From an uncultured Planococcus sp. (GTDB lineage Bacteria; Bacillota; Bacilli; Bacillales_A; Planococcaceae): a stretch of DNA of 64,000 nucleotides. A program made the position numbers and the translations under genes. The first letter of the stretch is position 1, and every line of letters begins with the position of its first letter. Below, piece by piece: positions 50,075 to 61,107 of the stretch. Where the stretch lies: NCBI GenBank assembly GCA_947502505.1, contig CANNAE010000001.1:549265-613264 (forward strand), given 5' to 3'. The notes beneath the pieces were generated by a model. It was not told the DNA's origin, searched no databases, and was given only the letters and a program-made list of their open reading frames with translations.

Positions 50075-50298
50075 TGTTATACCCATCCGTTGATAAACTA
50101 AAAAGCCGTATCGATTCAAAATACTCGTTGGTGGCTTTGGCTTCCAAGAGAGCCCGCCAATTGCACGAACACGGCGATGAGAAACTGGATTCCTATACAT
50201 CCCATAAAGCGGTTGGCAAAGCGCTTGAAGAGATTGCAGAAGGCGCGTTGACGCCGGTCCAGCAAGATGCATCCGCGATTTACGAAGACGAAATTTAA
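50074..50298 (+). CDS. rpoZ: RNA polymerase omega subunit
   Basis: A 74-residue omega subunit that helps assemble the beta' subunit. The conserved region YPSVDKLKSRIDSKYSLVALASKRARQL and KAVGKALEEIAEG is clear. The ATG at 50074 overlaps the gmk stop and follows AAAGGAGAA; an earlier in-frame codon at 49981 is inside gmk. The remA-gmk-rpoZ-coaBC order is conserved in Bacillales. Confidence 0.96.
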
Positions 50299-50317
50299 CT
50301 TATGATCTCAATTGACG

Positions 50318-50356
50318 ACTCCCAGAGCGAACCTGTTCTTTGGGAGTTTATTGTTT
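50318..50356 (+). terminator. Possible weak terminator after rpoZ
   Basis: A 7-bp stem ACTCCCA/TGGGAGT with a long loop followed by an interrupted T stretch. Partial read-through into coaBC is likely. Confidence 0.4.
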
Positions 50357-50373
50357 AGAAAGGGTGTTTTACG

Positions 50374-51573
50374 GTGTTGGCAAATCGAAAAATCCTATTA
50401 TGTGTAAGCGGCGGAATCGCCGTCTATAAAGCGGTCGCCCTCGTCAGCAAATTGTCCCAGGCAGGGGCGGACGTGAAAGTCATCATGACAGAATCGGCGA
50501 AGCAGTTTGTCCAGCCTTTGTCGTTCCAGGTGATGTCGAGAAACGATGTCTATTTTGACACCTTCGATGAAAAGGATTCTTCCGTCATCGCCCATATCGA
50601 TCTGGCGGATTGGGCGGACCTTGTCATCGTCGCACCCGCGACCGCCAATATGATCGCGAAAATGGCGAATGGTCTGGGAGACGATATGGTGTCGACTGTA
50701 CTCCTTGCGACGACAGCGCCGATTTGGGTTGCGCCTGCAATGAATGTCCATATGTACGACCATCCGGCGGTCAAACGCAATATCGATCGTTTGCATCACG
50801 ATGGCATCCGTTTCATTGAGCCGTCTGAAGGCTTTCTGGCTTGCGGGTATGTCGGGAAAGGGCGTTTAGAAGAACCGGAAAAAATCACGGAGCTTGTGGC
50901 CGGCCATTTTATGAAAAACAAGCCCTTAAAAGGCAAGAAAGTAGTCGTGACGGCAGGGCCGACGCGTGAACGGATTGATCCGGTGCGCTTCTTGACGAAC
51001 TTTTCGAGTGGCAAAATGGGTTATGCCATGGCAGAGGCGGCAGCGGAACTCGGTGCTGACACCATCCTGATCAGCGGGCCGGTTTCCTTGCCAGTGCCAA
51101 GCGGCGTCCAGCGCATTCAAGTGGAAAGCGCACAGCAGATGCTAGAAGCAGTGCTTAGTGAATACGACGGCGCAGATATGGTCGTAAAGACGGCCGCTGT
51201 CGCAGATTACCGCCCGTCAGCCATTGCCGGGCAGAAGGTCAAGAAAAAAGAAGGCAATTCGGTTCTTGAGCTAGAGCGTACAACAGATATCCTGCACCAG
51301 CTCGGCCAGCTGAAAGGCCATCAAATCCTGGTCGGCTTCGCGGCAGAGACCGATCATGTGGCGCAATATGCCAAAGCAAAGCTCGAACGGAAAAACGCCG
51401 ATTACATCATCGCCAATGATGTCAGTGCAGACCAGGCAGGTTTTGACCATGATACCAATGCGGTGACGGTATACGGACGCGGGGAATTCGAAAAAACCTT
51501 CCCGGTCATGCCGAAAAAAGAGCTGGCACTTGAATTGCTGACCTTGATTACTGATAAGGAATTTGCAAAATGA
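50374..51573 (+). CDS. coaBC: Bifunctional phosphopantothenoylcysteine decarboxylase / phosphopantothenate--cysteine ligase
   Basis: A 399-residue fusion for two steps of coenzyme A synthesis. The N-terminal CoaC flavoprotein domain (about 1-185) has LLCVSGGIAVYKAVAL and APAMNVHMYDHPAVK. The C-terminal CoaB domain (about 188-399) starts VVVTAGPTRERIDPVRF and has NFSSGKMGYAMAEAA. The start is GTG at 50374 with AGGGTG upstream; the TTG that follows directly is an alternative. Together with coaD it gives two CoA genes in this window. It overlaps priA by ATGA. Confidence 0.96.
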   Translation: MLANRKILLCVSGGIAVYKAVALVSKLSQAGADVKVIMTESAKQFVQPLSFQVMSRNDVYFDTFDEKDSSVIAHIDLADWADLVIVAPATANMIAKMANGLGDDMVSTVLLATTAPIWVAPAMNVHMYDHPAVKRNIDRLHHDGIRFIEPSEGFLACGYVGKGRLEEPEKITELVAGHFMKNKPLKGKKVVVTAGPTRERIDPVRFLTNFSSGKMGYAMAEAAAELGADTILISGPVSLPVPSGVQRIQVESAQQMLEAVLSEYDGADMVVKTAAVADYRPSAIAGQKVKKKEGNSVLELERTTDILHQLGQLKGHQILVGFAAETDHVAQYAKAKLERKNADYIIANDVSADQAGFDHDTNAVTVYGRGEFEKTFPVMPKKELALELLTLITDKEFAK

Positions 51574-53966
51574 TTGCGGAAGTCATCGTCGATGTTGCCG
51601 CACATCCGATCGACCGGCCGTTCGACTATGCAGTGCCGGAAAAGTTCCAGGCACTTACAGAGCCGGGTATGCGCGTGAAAGTGCCTTTTGGCAACCGCAA
51701 AGTACTCGGTTTTATTACACAAATTAAGGAAACATCTGAATTTGACCCGAAACGGCTGAAGCCCATCCATGAATTGATGGATGTCGTGCCGGTATTGAAC
51801 GGCGAAATGCTCGAACTTGCGCAATGGATGAAACGCCAGACCGTCTGTTTTGAAATCGATGCCTTGCAGGTCATGGTGCCCGCAGCGCTGCGGGCCAAAT
51901 ATGAAAAACGCTTTGTATTGAACGCTCCTATTGAAGAGCTGCCGCAGGAGTTGCATCCGTATTTCGGAGCGCGTGATTTTGTCCGGGCCCAGGAAGCGGA
52001 ACCAGTATACGGCCTGATGAAAAAGGAAATGGATAAAGGCACGGTTTTGGCGGATACCAATATCCAGCAGAAAACCGGCGTGAAAAAAGTGCGCATGGTC
52101 CATATCACTGATTCACCAGAAAATATAGAAAATATTTCCATTAGAGCGAATGCCAAGCAGCAATTGAAGCTGCAGGAATTTTTCCTGAAACATATCGGGG
52201 AAACTTTCGAATCTTCACAACTGCAAAAATTGGCGGGAGTGGCGCTTCCGACTGTCAACGCACTCGCGGAAAAAGGAATGGCCCATTTTTCATCGATGGA
52301 ATCATATCGGGACCCTTCCTTGTTGACAGCGATTGACCAAAAGCATGCTTTGGCTCTGACAGATGAGCAGCAGACGGCCTTCAACGCCATCCACTCCTCG
52401 CTGAATACGGAAAAGACTTTTTTGCTGCACGGCATCACCGGCAGCGGCAAAACAGAAATTTATCTGCAGACGATCGCCCAAGTGCTCGAACAAGGCAAAG
52501 AAGCGATCATGCTCGTGCCGGAAATTTCCTTGACCCCCCAGATGACGATCCGCTTCAAAGAGCGCTTCGGCGATTTGGTCGCCGTGCTGCACAGCGGCTT
52601 ATCGGCAGGGGAAAAATACGATGAATGGCGGAAAATCCAGCGGGCGGAAGTGAAAGTGGTCGTAGGGGCGCGTTCGGCGATTTTTGCGCCGTTTCAAAAT
52701 CTCGGCTTGATCATCCTCGATGAAGAGCATGAGTCGAGCTATAAACAAGACGATTCGCCCCGCTATCATGCCCGGGATGTGGCGATTTGGCGCAGCCAGC
52801 AACATCAATGCCCAGTCATACTCGGCAGCGCGACGCCTTCGCTGGAATCCTATGCGCGCGCACAAAAAGGCGTCTATGAATTGCTGGCGCTGAAAAACCG
52901 CGCGAAAAACCAGCCATTGCCGGATGTCCATATTGTCGATATGCGCGAAGAGCTGCGCACCGGCAACCGGTCGATGTTTTCCGTGGAATTGGCGGAAGCC
53001 ATACGCGAACGCCTCGCGCGAAAAGAGCAAGTCGTGTTGTTCTTGAACAAACGCGGCTATTCTTCATTCGTCTTATGCCGCGATTGCGGAACGGTGCTGC
53101 AATGCCCGAATTGCGATATTTCACTGACCTATCACCGGGCGAGCGAGCGCATGAAATGCCATTATTGCGGCTACGATGAACCTGTGCCGACGACTTGCCC
53201 GGAATGCGAAAGCGACCATATCCGCTTTTTCGGGACAGGAACCCAAAAGGTGGAAGAAGAACTCGCAAAACTGGTACCGGATGCGCGCGTCTTGCGTATG
53301 GATGTCGATACGACCCGCAATAAAGGGGCGCATGAAAAAATCCTGTCGGCGTTTGGCGAAGGCAAGGCCGATATACTGCTCGGCACGCAAATGATTGCCA
53401 AAGGCTTGGATTTCCCGAACATCACCTTGGTCGGCGTCTTGTCGGCGGATACAACTTTGCATCTGCCTGATTTCCGCGCAGCGGAAAAGACCTACCAATT
53501 ATTGACGCAAGTGAGCGGGCGCGCAGGGCGTGATGTGCTGCCAGGTGAAGTGTATGTACAGACCTATACGCCTGAGCATTATGCGATCACGCTCGCCAAG
53601 GACCAATTATACGAACCGTTTTATGAGCAGGAAATGGCCATGCGGCGGGCGAGCGGCTATCCGCCTTATTATTATGTCGTCAATATCCAGTTCACCCATG
53701 AGGATTTAATGACGGTATCGGGCTATGCTGAGCAGATGACAGAATACTTGCGCCACCGCTTGTCCCCCAAAACCATCATTATCGGGCCATCCGCTTCGCT
53801 CATAGCCCGCGTGAACAATAGATATCGCTATCAATGTTTGATAAAATACAAAAAAGAACCGAAGCTGGCTGAAGTGCTGCAGCAATTGATCAAAATTTAC
53901 CGCAGCGACTGGATCAAGACGGGGGCGACCTTGTCCATCGACATGAATCCGACAGCAGTCATGTAA
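51570..53966 (+). CDS. priA: Primosomal protein PriA (replication restart helicase)
   Basis: A 798-residue superfamily 2 helicase that reloads the replisome at repaired forks. The N-terminal 3'-end-binding domain begins AEVIVDVAAHPIDRPFDYAVP. Walker A is GITGSGKTEIYL (near 289-300) and the DEAH-type box reads DEEHESSYKQDD. The zinc-binding insert has paired motifs CRDC, CPNC, CHYC and CPEC (near 505-550). The C-terminal helicase lobe has SGRAGRD. The ATG overlaps the coaBC stop. Confidence 0.97.
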   Translation: MIAEVIVDVAAHPIDRPFDYAVPEKFQALTEPGMRVKVPFGNRKVLGFITQIKETSEFDPKRLKPIHELMDVVPVLNGEMLELAQWMKRQTVCFEIDALQVMVPAALRAKYEKRFVLNAPIEELPQELHPYFGARDFVRAQEAEPVYGLMKKEMDKGTVLADTNIQQKTGVKKVRMVHITDSPENIENISIRANAKQQLKLQEFFLKHIGETFESSQLQKLAGVALPTVNALAEKGMAHFSSMESYRDPSLLTAIDQKHALALTDEQQTAFNAIHSSLNTEKTFLLHGITGSGKTEIYLQTIAQVLEQGKEAIMLVPEISLTPQMTIRFKERFGDLVAVLHSGLSAGEKYDEWRKIQRAEVKVVVGARSAIFAPFQNLGLIILDEEHESSYKQDDSPRYHARDVAIWRSQQHQCPVILGSATPSLESYARAQKGVYELLALKNRAKNQPLPDVHIVDMREELRTGNRSMFSVELAEAIRERLARKEQVVLFLNKRGYSSFVLCRDCGTVLQCPNCDISLTYHRASERMKCHYCGYDEPVPTTCPECESDHIRFFGTGTQKVEEELAKLVPDARVLRMDVDTTRNKGAHEKILSAFGEGKADILLGTQMIAKGLDFPNITLVGVLSADTTLHLPDFRAAEKTYQLLTQVSGRAGRDVLPGEVYVQTYTPEHYAITLAKDQLYEPFYEQEMAMRRASGYPPYYYVVNIQFTHEDLMTVSGYAEQMTEYLRHRLSPKTIIIGPSASLIARVNNRYRYQCLIKYKKEPKLAEVLQQLIKIYRSDWIKTGATLSIDMNPTAVM

Positions 53967-53984
53967 GAGAAAAGAGGAATAATA

Positions 53985-54491
53985 ATGGCAATCCGTGAAA
54001 TAGTGAAACACCCGAACGAAGTATTGGAAACACCCTGCAAGACCGTCACTGAATTCGGCCGCGAACTTGCGGCCCTATTGGATGATATGCACGAGACAAT
54101 GATCGAAGCGGACGGTGTCGGCATTGCCGCGCCTCAAGTGGGAGTTTCGCTGCGAGTGGCGATCGTCGATTTCCAGGAAGGGCAAGAACCGATTGAAATG
54201 ATCAACCCGGAACTGGCGCTTTTCGAAGGAGCAGAGACAGACATCGAAGGCTGCTTGAGCTTCCCGGGGATATTCGGGGAAGTCGAACGCCACGGCCGGA
54301 TTAAAATCAAGGCGCAAGAACGCGATGGCTCGTGGTATGAACTCGAAGCGGAAGGCTATGAAGCTCGCGCCATCCTTCATGAAATGGACCATTTGGACGG
54401 CGTGCTGTTCACGAGCAAAATCGAGAAATACGTCACTCAGGAAGAATTGGATGAACTGATCCGCCAGCAAGAAGAGGAGGATGTGCTTTGA
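53985..54491 (+). CDS. def: Peptide deformylase
   Basis: A 168-residue metalloenzyme that removes the formyl group from nascent proteins. All three family motifs are present: [10 protein letters not shown] (near 45-54), EGCLSFPG (near 88-95, with the metal-binding Cys) and the catalytic HEMDHLDG (near 130-137). It is paired with fmt, the formylating enzyme, and overlaps it by four bases (TTGA). Confidence 0.97.
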   Translation: MAIREIVKHPNEVLETPCKTVTEFGRELAALLDDMHETMIEADGVGIAAPQVGVSLRVAIVDFQEGQEPIEMINPELALFEGAETDIEGCLSFPGIFGEVERHGRIKIKAQERDGSWYELEAEGYEARAILHEMDHLDGVLFTSKIEKYVTQEELDELIRQQEEEDVL

Positions 54492-55420
54492 CCAAAATCG
54501 TATTCATGGGAACGCCGGCATTTTCGGCCCCCATCCTGAAGATGCTTGTCGAAGAAGGGCATACAATCCTATCGGTCGTGACGCAGCCCGACCGGCCTGT
54601 CGGCAGGAAGAAAATCCTGACGCCGACACCGGTGAAAGAACAAGCGCTGGAACTCGGGTTGCCAGTCTATCAACCGGAAAAGCTTAAAGATCCCGAGCAG
54701 GCACAAAAAATTCTTGACCTGAAGCCGGACCTGATCGTGACGGCGGCTTTCGGGCAGATTCTGCCAACAGCCATACTTGAAGCCCCAACGCTTGGCGCCA
54801 TAAATGTGCACGCCTCGCTGCTTCCGGAATACCGCGGCGGCGCGCCGATCCACCAGGCCATCATCGACGGCAAAAAAGAAACCGGTGTCACGATCATGTA
54901 CATGGTCGACCGTTTGGATGCGGGAGATATCATCTCTCAAATAACCGTGCCGATCGAAGAGGCAGATCACACCGGCAGCATGTTCGAAAAACTGAGCACA
55001 GCAGGAATGGGCTTGTTGAAAGAGACCTTGCCATCAATCATCGACGGCTCCAATCCGCGGATTCCGCAAGACGAAGAGCGCGTCACGTTTGCCCGCAATA
55101 TTTCAAGGGATCAAGAACGCATCGATTGGAACAAGTCCGCACGCGAAATCTATAACCAAGTGCGCGGCTTGCATCCGTGGCCTGTCGCGTTCACGACGTT
55201 TGACGGCGCCAATGTCAAGCTATGGTGGACGGAAATCGCCGACAGCCACAAGAACGGCGCTCCGGGAGAAATTCTTGAACTGGTAAAAGACGCCATCATC
55301 ATTCAAACCGGTGACGGGGCGCTTGCCATCAAGGAATTGCAGCCTGCCGGAAAAAAACGCATGACGGCTGAAGATTATTTGCGCGGGCCGAAATTACAGG
55401 CAGGGGATCGATTCGAATGA
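54488..55420 (+). CDS. fmt: Methionyl-tRNA formyltransferase
   Basis: A 310-residue enzyme that formylates initiator Met-tRNA with 10-formyltetrahydrofolate. The N-terminus is [15 protein letters not shown], and the catalytic segment [17 protein letters not shown] lies near residues 107-123. The C-terminal OB-like domain begins around residue 207. The start is TTG at 54488, overlapping def and preceded by GAGGAGG. It is coupled to rsmB by ATGA. Confidence 0.97.
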   Translation: MTKIVFMGTPAFSAPILKMLVEEGHTILSVVTQPDRPVGRKKILTPTPVKEQALELGLPVYQPEKLKDPEQAQKILDLKPDLIVTAAFGQILPTAILEAPTLGAINVHASLLPEYRGGAPIHQAIIDGKKETGVTIMYMVDRLDAGDIISQITVPIEEADHTGSMFEKLSTAGMGLLKETLPSIIDGSNPRIPQDEERVTFARNISRDQERIDWNKSAREIYNQVRGLHPWPVAFTTFDGANVKLWWTEIADSHKNGAPGEILELVKDAIIIQTGDGALAIKELQPAGKKRMTAEDYLRGPKLQAGDRFE

Positions 55421-56772
55421 AAAACAAGAAAATCCACGGCAATGTGAGAGATGCGGCATTGTCGATTCTCTATGCCGTGGAAAATAAACAGGCATACAGC
55501 AACCTTCTATTGAATACAACGATGGACAGCTACGGCATTTCTGCGAAAAACAAAGGCTTGCTGACGGAAATCACTTACGGCACGCTGCAGCATCAAATGA
55601 CCTTGGATTACTATTTAGAGCCATATATTAAAGGCAAGCTCGACCCATGGGTGAGAACGCTTTTGCGCTTGTCGCTCTACCAGATCGTTTATTTGGACCG
55701 CATCCCGTTCCACGCCGTCATCAATGAAGCGGTGGAAATCGCCAAACGGCGCGGGCATGGCGGCATCGCGTCTGTCGTCAACGGCATTCTGCGCTCTATC
55801 CAACGGTCAGGCGTACGGTCGTTCAATGAAATCGCCGACCCGATCAAGAAAATTTCAATCGAAACGAGCCACCCCGTCTGGATGATCAAGCGCTGGTCAG
55901 AACAATTCGGGATGCAAACCGCCCGTGAAATGGCGCTAGAGAATAATAAAGCGCCGCTTCAGACCGTGCGCGTCAACACCGTCCAGGCAACGCCCGCTCA
56001 AGTAATCGAAATGCTGGAGTCGGAAGGGCTTACCGCTGAACCGAGTAAAATCATTCCGGAATGCCTCATCGTCACGGGCGGGCAGCCAGTGCGCACGCAG
56101 ACCTTTGAAAAAGGGTTTATCACCATCCAAGATGAAAGTTCGATGCTGCCGGCTTACGCATTGCAAGTCGAACCGGGCATGAAGGTCTTAGACATGTGCG
56201 CGGCGCCAGGCGGAAAGACGACCCATATCGCTGAAAAGCTTGAAGGGCAAGGGAATGTGCTGGCGATGGACCTGCACGCCCATAAAGTCAAACTGATCGA
56301 ACAAACAGCGAAGCGCCTCGGCCACCACACCATCGAAACTACGGTCGGTGACGGGCGTGAGAGCAGCGGACGCTTCGGCATTGAAACCTTCGACCGCATT
56401 TTAGTGGACGCACCGTGCAGCGGGCTTGGCGTGATCAAGCGCAAGCCGGATATCAAGTACACAAAAACACCGGATGATTTCGGGCGCTTGCAGACGATTC
56501 AGCTGTCGCTCCTGGATGAAGCGGTGACACTGTTGAAGCCGGGCGGTATCCTTGTCTACAGTACATGCACCATCGATACAGAAGAAAACCGTGGCACTGC
56601 CGAGAAATTCATGAATGCGCATCCGGAAATGAAACAAATTCCTGCTGCATTGCCTGAGGCTTTTAAAAGCAAAGGGCAAGGATTGGTCCAAGTCTTCCCG
56701 CAGGATTTCGGGAGTGACGGATTTTTTATCGCAAGCTTCAGAAAAACCGACGGCGAACGTGCCGAAAGCTAA
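55417..56772 (+). CDS. rsmB: 16S rRNA (cytosine967-C5)-methyltransferase RsmB
   Basis: A 451-residue m5C methyltransferase. The N-terminal NusB-like RNA-binding domain (about 1-140) is followed by the SAM domain, with [19 protein letters not shown] near 258-276. The two catalytic cysteines are in [17 protein letters not shown] and [11 protein letters not shown]. In B. subtilis rlmN lies between this gene and prpC; here prpC follows after 18 bases. Confidence 0.96.
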   Translation: MKNKKIHGNVRDAALSILYAVENKQAYSNLLLNTTMDSYGISAKNKGLLTEITYGTLQHQMTLDYYLEPYIKGKLDPWVRTLLRLSLYQIVYLDRIPFHAVINEAVEIAKRRGHGGIASVVNGILRSIQRSGVRSFNEIADPIKKISIETSHPVWMIKRWSEQFGMQTAREMALENNKAPLQTVRVNTVQATPAQVIEMLESEGLTAEPSKIIPECLIVTGGQPVRTQTFEKGFITIQDESSMLPAYALQVEPGMKVLDMCAAPGGKTTHIAEKLEGQGNVLAMDLHAHKVKLIEQTAKRLGHHTIETTVGDGRESSGRFGIETFDRILVDAPCSGLGVIKRKPDIKYTKTPDDFGRLQTIQLSLLDEAVTLLKPGGILVYSTCTIDTEENRGTAEKFMNAHPEMKQIPAALPEAFKSKGQGLVQVFPQDFGSDGFFIASFRKTDGERAES

Positions 56773-56790
56773 AAAGCGGGGTGTCCACTA

Positions 56791-57540
56791 TTGTTTCAGT
56801 ATGTAATTGAAAGCGATACGGGTAGAAAAAGGGAAATTAATGAAGACCGCGTCGCTGTGCTCAAACGCCCCGATGGATTATTGCTCGTCCTGGTCGCAGA
56901 CGGCATGGGCGGCCATAATGCGGGAGATGTCGCGAGCCGGATGACGGTCGATGAACTCAGCGCAAGATTTATGGATGCCGATGCGGGCCAGTTCCAGTCA
57001 AAGGACGATAAGACAGCTTGGTTGTCTGAACAAGTGCTTCAGGTAAACCGGGCAGTCTACGAACATTCCATTACCCATAGCGAATGCAAGGGCATGGGCA
57101 CGACTTTGATTGCCGTGTTGATCGAAGGAGAGGACTGCGTGCTGTGCCATATTGGCGATAGCCGTGCCTATATTATCGGCTCTTCCATGGCTCAAGTGAC
57201 CCGTGACCATTCCTACGTCAACGTGCTGGTCGATAACGGCGAAATTACGCAACAGCAAGCAGAAGACCATCCAAAGAAAAATTGGATTCTGCGCTCTCTG
57301 GGAACAGAGGCGGACATCGAGCGGGAAATGCACCATTTTTCGCTCGCCGGCAGCTCCTATTTCCTCGTGTGCACAGATGGCTTGAGCAATAAATTGAGCG
57401 AACGGGACATCTCGTCCATCGTACGCTCGAAAGCTTCACTGTCCCAAAAAGGCAAAGCCATGGTCGCGCTTGCCAATGACCTCGGCGGAGAAGACAATAT
57501 TTCATTCGTATTGTTGACAGCGCTTGGTGAGGAGGTGTAG
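56791..57540 (+). CDS. prpC: PP2C-type serine/threonine phosphatase PrpC
   Basis: A 249-residue PPM-family phosphatase that reverses phosphorylation by PrkC. Metal-binding and family motifs are REINEDRV, VADGMGGHNAGDVAS (near 36-50), GDSRAYI, TDGLSNKLS and GGEDNISFVL. The start is TTG at 56791 with GGGGTG upstream. It lies two bases before prkC, the conserved phosphatase-kinase pair. Confidence 0.95.
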   Translation: MFQYVIESDTGRKREINEDRVAVLKRPDGLLLVLVADGMGGHNAGDVASRMTVDELSARFMDADAGQFQSKDDKTAWLSEQVLQVNRAVYEHSITHSECKGMGTTLIAVLIEGEDCVLCHIGDSRAYIIGSSMAQVTRDHSYVNVLVDNGEITQQQAEDHPKKNWILRSLGTEADIEREMHHFSLAGSSYFLVCTDGLSNKLSERDISSIVRSKASLSQKGKAMVALANDLGGEDNISFVLLTALGEEV

Positions 57541-57542
57541 CG

Positions 57543-59519
57543 ATGTTAGTCGGAAAACGAATCAATGGCCGCTATAAGGTGCTTGAAGCAATCGGCAGCG
57601 GAGGCATGTCCAATGTCTATTTGGCGCATGATATGATCCTCGACCGCGATGTCGCGATAAAAGTGCTGCGCTATGATTTCAATAACGAAGAGGAACTGCG
57701 GCGCCGCTTCAAACGTGAGGCGCTGTCCTCGACAAGCCTCGGCCACCCGAACATCGTCAGCATTTTCGATGTCGGGGAAGACAACGACTTGCCTTACCTT
57801 GTGATGGAATATGTGCCGGGCGATACCTTGAAGGAATATATTATCAAGCATTCCCCGGTCGAGCCGGAACGTGCAGTGGAAATCATGACACAATTGGCCT
57901 CAGCTCTCGCACATGCCCATCACAACCATATTGTCCACCGGGATATCAAGCCCCAGAATGTGCTCGTCGATGAGGAAGGCAATGTCAAAATTTCCGATTT
58001 CGGCATTGCCATGGCGTTGAGCGCCACTTCCTATACGCAGACCAATTCTGTGCTCGGGACCGTGCATTATTTATCCCCTGAACAGGCAAGAGGGGGCATG
58101 GCCAATAAAAAGTCCGATATTTACTCGCTTGGCATCGTCATGTACGAATTGTTGACAGGCAAGCTCCCGTTTTCAGGAGAGTCGGCTGTCGCCATCGCCT
58201 TGAAGCATTTGCAGACGGAAACGCCTTCTCTGAAGGCGACTGTCCCTGATTTGCCGCAGAGCTTGGAAAATATCGTCTTGAAAGCAACTTCGAAAAATCC
58301 GCAGTATCGCTATGCATCAGCCGATGAAATGGCAGAAGACCTTTCGACGGCGCTGACGCCTGAACGGCTCAACGAAGCGAAATTTGCGGTGCCGGTAGAT
58401 GAAGGGGAAACCCGTGCGATGCCGGCGATCAAAGATTCGGGCACTTACGAACAAGCCGATGCGACCAAGACAATGGCGCTTCCCATGAAAGAAGAAAAAC
58501 CAGAACCGAAAAAATCGGCTAAAAAGAAAAAACGCAAGAAACTGCCGATCGTGCTGTATACCTTAGCAGCGGTAGTATTGATCGGGTTGATCCTCGCCTT
58601 CGCTTTCCCGGGATTGTTCGAACCCCGACAAGTCGCAGTTCCCGATGTTTCAGGGATGGAACAGCAAGCGGCACTTGAAGAGCTGGCGGCTGCAGGGTTT
58701 GTCGTCGCGGAAGAATCCGAGCAATTTTCCGAGGAAATAGAAGAGGATCATGTCATCCGGACGATACCGGAAGCTGGGAAAATGCGCGACTTGGAGTCAA
58801 GCATCAGCTTGTTTATCAGCAAGGGCAAAGAAACGGCCGAGCTCAGCGATTATGTCGGCAGCTCTCTTGAGCAAGCGCAGCGCATGCTAGAGGGCACGAA
58901 CTTTGCTTCGCCGGAGGTGCGTGAAGAATTTTCCGACGAAGCGCCAGGCACGATCTTAAGCCAAAGCCCTGAAGCGGGGGATGAAGTCGTCATTAGTGAA
59001 ACCGTTATCGAATTCGTCGTCAGCAAAGGGGCCGATTTGCGTGAAGTGGAAGATTTGAGCGGCTACGGGGAAGCGGAGTTGAACGAGTATGCCCGTTCAT
59101 CGGGTTTCAATATCCGCATCGTGCGCGAAGAAGAATCGGATTCTGTGGAAGCCGGGTTGGTGCTGTCTCAAAATGTCGCTGGCGGTGAGATGCTCGAAGT
59201 TGGCAGCACAATTGAAGTCGTCTTGTCTTCAGGGAGCGCAGAACTTCCGGTGAAAACCTATGTCGAGACCGTGGAGATCCCTTATGAGCCGGCCGAGCCT
59301 GCAGAAGAAGGCGAAGAACCGGTCGAGCAGACGATCCGTGTCTATATCCAAGACCAGAACCAAAGCATGGTTGAGCCGGTTGAGGAATTCACCATTACGG
59401 AAGCGACAGATCACCAGATCGAAATGCAGGTCGTCGAAGGCGGCAGTGCTTCCTACCGTATTGTCAGGGATGCAACGATTATCCTCGAAAAGACCATTGA
59501 CTATGAAAATGCCGATTAA
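57543..59519 (+). CDS. prkC: PASTA-domain serine/threonine kinase PrkC
   Basis: A 658-residue transmembrane kinase that senses muropeptides or cell-wall intermediates. The kinase domain has GSGGMSNVY (18-26), Lys40 in AIKVL, catalytic Asp134 in HRDIKPQN, DFGIA, and a Thr-rich activation loop before GTVHYLSPEQ. A lysine-rich juxtamembrane stretch and a TM helix (about 336-357) follow. Three PASTA domains (about 363-565) and a C-terminal beta domain lie outside the cell. AGGAGG precedes the ATG. PbpB in this window carries PASTA domains too. Confidence 0.97.
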   Translation: MLVGKRINGRYKVLEAIGSGGMSNVYLAHDMILDRDVAIKVLRYDFNNEEELRRRFKREALSSTSLGHPNIVSIFDVGEDNDLPYLVMEYVPGDTLKEYIIKHSPVEPERAVEIMTQLASALAHAHHNHIVHRDIKPQNVLVDEEGNVKISDFGIAMALSATSYTQTNSVLGTVHYLSPEQARGGMANKKSDIYSLGIVMYELLTGKLPFSGESAVAIALKHLQTETPSLKATVPDLPQSLENIVLKATSKNPQYRYASADEMAEDLSTALTPERLNEAKFAVPVDEGETRAMPAIKDSGTYEQADATKTMALPMKEEKPEPKKSAKKKKRKKLPIVLYTLAAVVLIGLILAFAFPGLFEPRQVAVPDVSGMEQQAALEELAAAGFVVAEESEQFSEEIEEDHVIRTIPEAGKMRDLESSISLFISKGKETAELSDYVGSSLEQAQRMLEGTNFASPEVREEFSDEAPGTILSQSPEAGDEVVISETVIEFVVSKGADLREVEDLSGYGEAELNEYARSSGFNIRIVREEESDSVEAGLVLSQNVAGGEMLEVGSTIEVVLSSGSAELPVKTYVETVEIPYEPAEPAEEGEEPVEQTIRVYIQDQNQSMVEPVEEFTITEATDHQIEMQVVEGGSASYRIVRDATIILEKTIDYENAD

Positions 59520-59552
59520 GACAATTATATGTAATGGATAAGGAGTGGTGCT

Positions 59553-60449
59553 ATGCCGAAAGGTCAGATCAGAAAAGCGTTGAGCGGCTTCTATTATGTA
59601 CTGGATGAAGACGGGCAGCGTTATACGCAATGCCGTGGCCGCGGTGTATTCCGCAATCGCCAAATCACGCCGCTTGTCGGGGATTTTGTCGAGTATAAAG
59701 CGGATAACGACCGGGAAGGCACAATACTTAGCATCGATGAACGCAAAAACGAATTGGTGCGCCCGCCAATCGCCAATATCGACCAGGCGATTTTAGTGTT
59801 CTCGGCAAAGCAGCCGGATTTCCATCCGCTGCTATTGGACCGTTTTCTCGTGGCAGTTGAATCGTTTGATATTCAGCCGGTCATTTGCCTGACGAAAACC
59901 GATTTATTATCACAGCCGGAGCGAAAAGAGCTGGACCGCTACGCTGATGAATACCGGGCAATCGGCTATGAGGTCATTGAATCGTTTATTGATGACCCAA
60001 GCTTGCAGTCAAGGCTGATGCCGGTATTAGAAGGCAAAACGAGCGTTCTTGCCGGGCAGTCGGGCGTCGGCAAGTCAACTTTGCTGAATACCATTTTGCC
60101 ATCGTTGAAACTGAAGACCGATGACATTTCGCAAGCCTTGAACCGCGGCAAGCATACGACTCGCCACGTGGAATTGATCGAAGTGAACGGTGGCTTGCTT
60201 GCCGATACCCCGGGATTCAGTTCGTTCGATTTTGAGCAGTTGGATAAAGAACAATTGTCGGCATGCTTCCCTGAAATGGACGAGCGTGCGGGAGGCTGTA
60301 AATTCCGCGAATGCCTGCATTTGAACGAACCGAAATGCGCCATCAAAAAAGCGGTGGAAACCGGGGATATCCCTGAGTACCGCTATAAGCATTATTTGAA
60401 ATTTTTGGAAGAAATAATGAATCGAAAGCCGAGGTATTCACATGATTAA
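59553..60449 (+). CDS. rsgA: Ribosome small subunit-dependent GTPase RsgA
   Basis: A 298-residue circularly permuted GTPase (CpgA/YloQ) for 30S maturation, the same length as in B. subtilis. It has an N-terminal OB domain, then the permuted G motifs: KTD (G4) before [12 protein letters not shown] (G1, near residue 169) and DTPGFSSF (G3). A C-terminal zinc-binding region follows with CFPEM and [14 protein letters not shown]. It often forms a functional unit with prpC-prkC, as CpgA is a PrkC substrate in B. subtilis. It overlaps rpe by 8 bases. Confidence 0.97.
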   Translation: MPKGQIRKALSGFYYVLDEDGQRYTQCRGRGVFRNRQITPLVGDFVEYKADNDREGTILSIDERKNELVRPPIANIDQAILVFSAKQPDFHPLLLDRFLVAVESFDIQPVICLTKTDLLSQPERKELDRYADEYRAIGYEVIESFIDDPSLQSRLMPVLEGKTSVLAGQSGVGKSTLLNTILPSLKLKTDDISQALNRGKHTTRHVELIEVNGGLLADTPGFSSFDFEQLDKEQLSACFPEMDERAGGCKFRECLHLNEPKCAIKKAVETGDIPEYRYKHYLKFLEEIMNRKPRYSHD

Positions 60450-61107
60450 AATCGCACCGTCTATTTTAGCAGCAGATTTCGCCAAGCTTGGGCAAGAAGT
60501 ACAGGAAGTCGAGAAAGCAGGAGCCGATTGGATCCATATCGATGTCATGGACGGCCATTTCGTCCCGAACATCACGATGGGGCCGATTGTGGTCGATGCG
60601 CTCCGCCCATTGACAGAGCTTCCGCTCGATGTCCATTTGATGATCGAGAATGCGGACCGTTATATCGAGGATTTCGCCAAGGCTGGCGCGGATTACATTA
60701 CCGTCCATGTCGAAGCCTGCCCGCATCTTCACCGGACGATCCAATTGATCCGTTCGTTCGGCGTTAAACCAGGCGTCGTCTTGAATCCCCATACGCCAAT
60801 CGAAACGATCCAGCATGTTTTGGAAGATATCGATTTGGTGCTGTTTATGACCGTCAACCCTGGCTTCGGCGGACAGAAGTTCATCCATTCAGTCGTCCCG
60901 AAAGTTGAGGCATTATCCCAGCTGATTAACGATAAAGGCTTGTCTGTCGAAATCCAGATCGACGGCGGCATCAATGAAGAAACGATCGTTCCATGCGCAA
61001 AAGCAGGGGCGAACGTCTTTGTGGCCGGATCTGCCATTTTCGGTAAACAAGACCGCGCGCAAGCTTTGCAGGCGATCAAAAAAGCGGGGCAAGGAGCCAT
61101 CTCGTGA
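60442..61107 (+). CDS. rpe: Ribulose-phosphate 3-epimerase
   Basis: A 221-residue TIM-barrel metalloenzyme of the pentose phosphate pathway. Motifs include [17 protein letters not shown] at the start, [17 protein letters not shown] with metal-binding His/Asp, [25 protein letters not shown] and [11 protein letters not shown]. It overlaps rsgA by 8 bases and thiN by 4 bases (GTGA). Confidence 0.97.
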   Translation: MIKIAPSILAADFAKLGQEVQEVEKAGADWIHIDVMDGHFVPNITMGPIVVDALRPLTELPLDVHLMIENADRYIEDFAKAGADYITVHVEACPHLHRTIQLIRSFGVKPGVVLNPHTPIETIQHVLEDIDLVLFMTVNPGFGGQKFIHSVVPKVEALSQLINDKGLSVEIQIDGGINEETIVPCAKAGANVFVAGSAIFGKQDRAQALQAIKKAGQGAIS

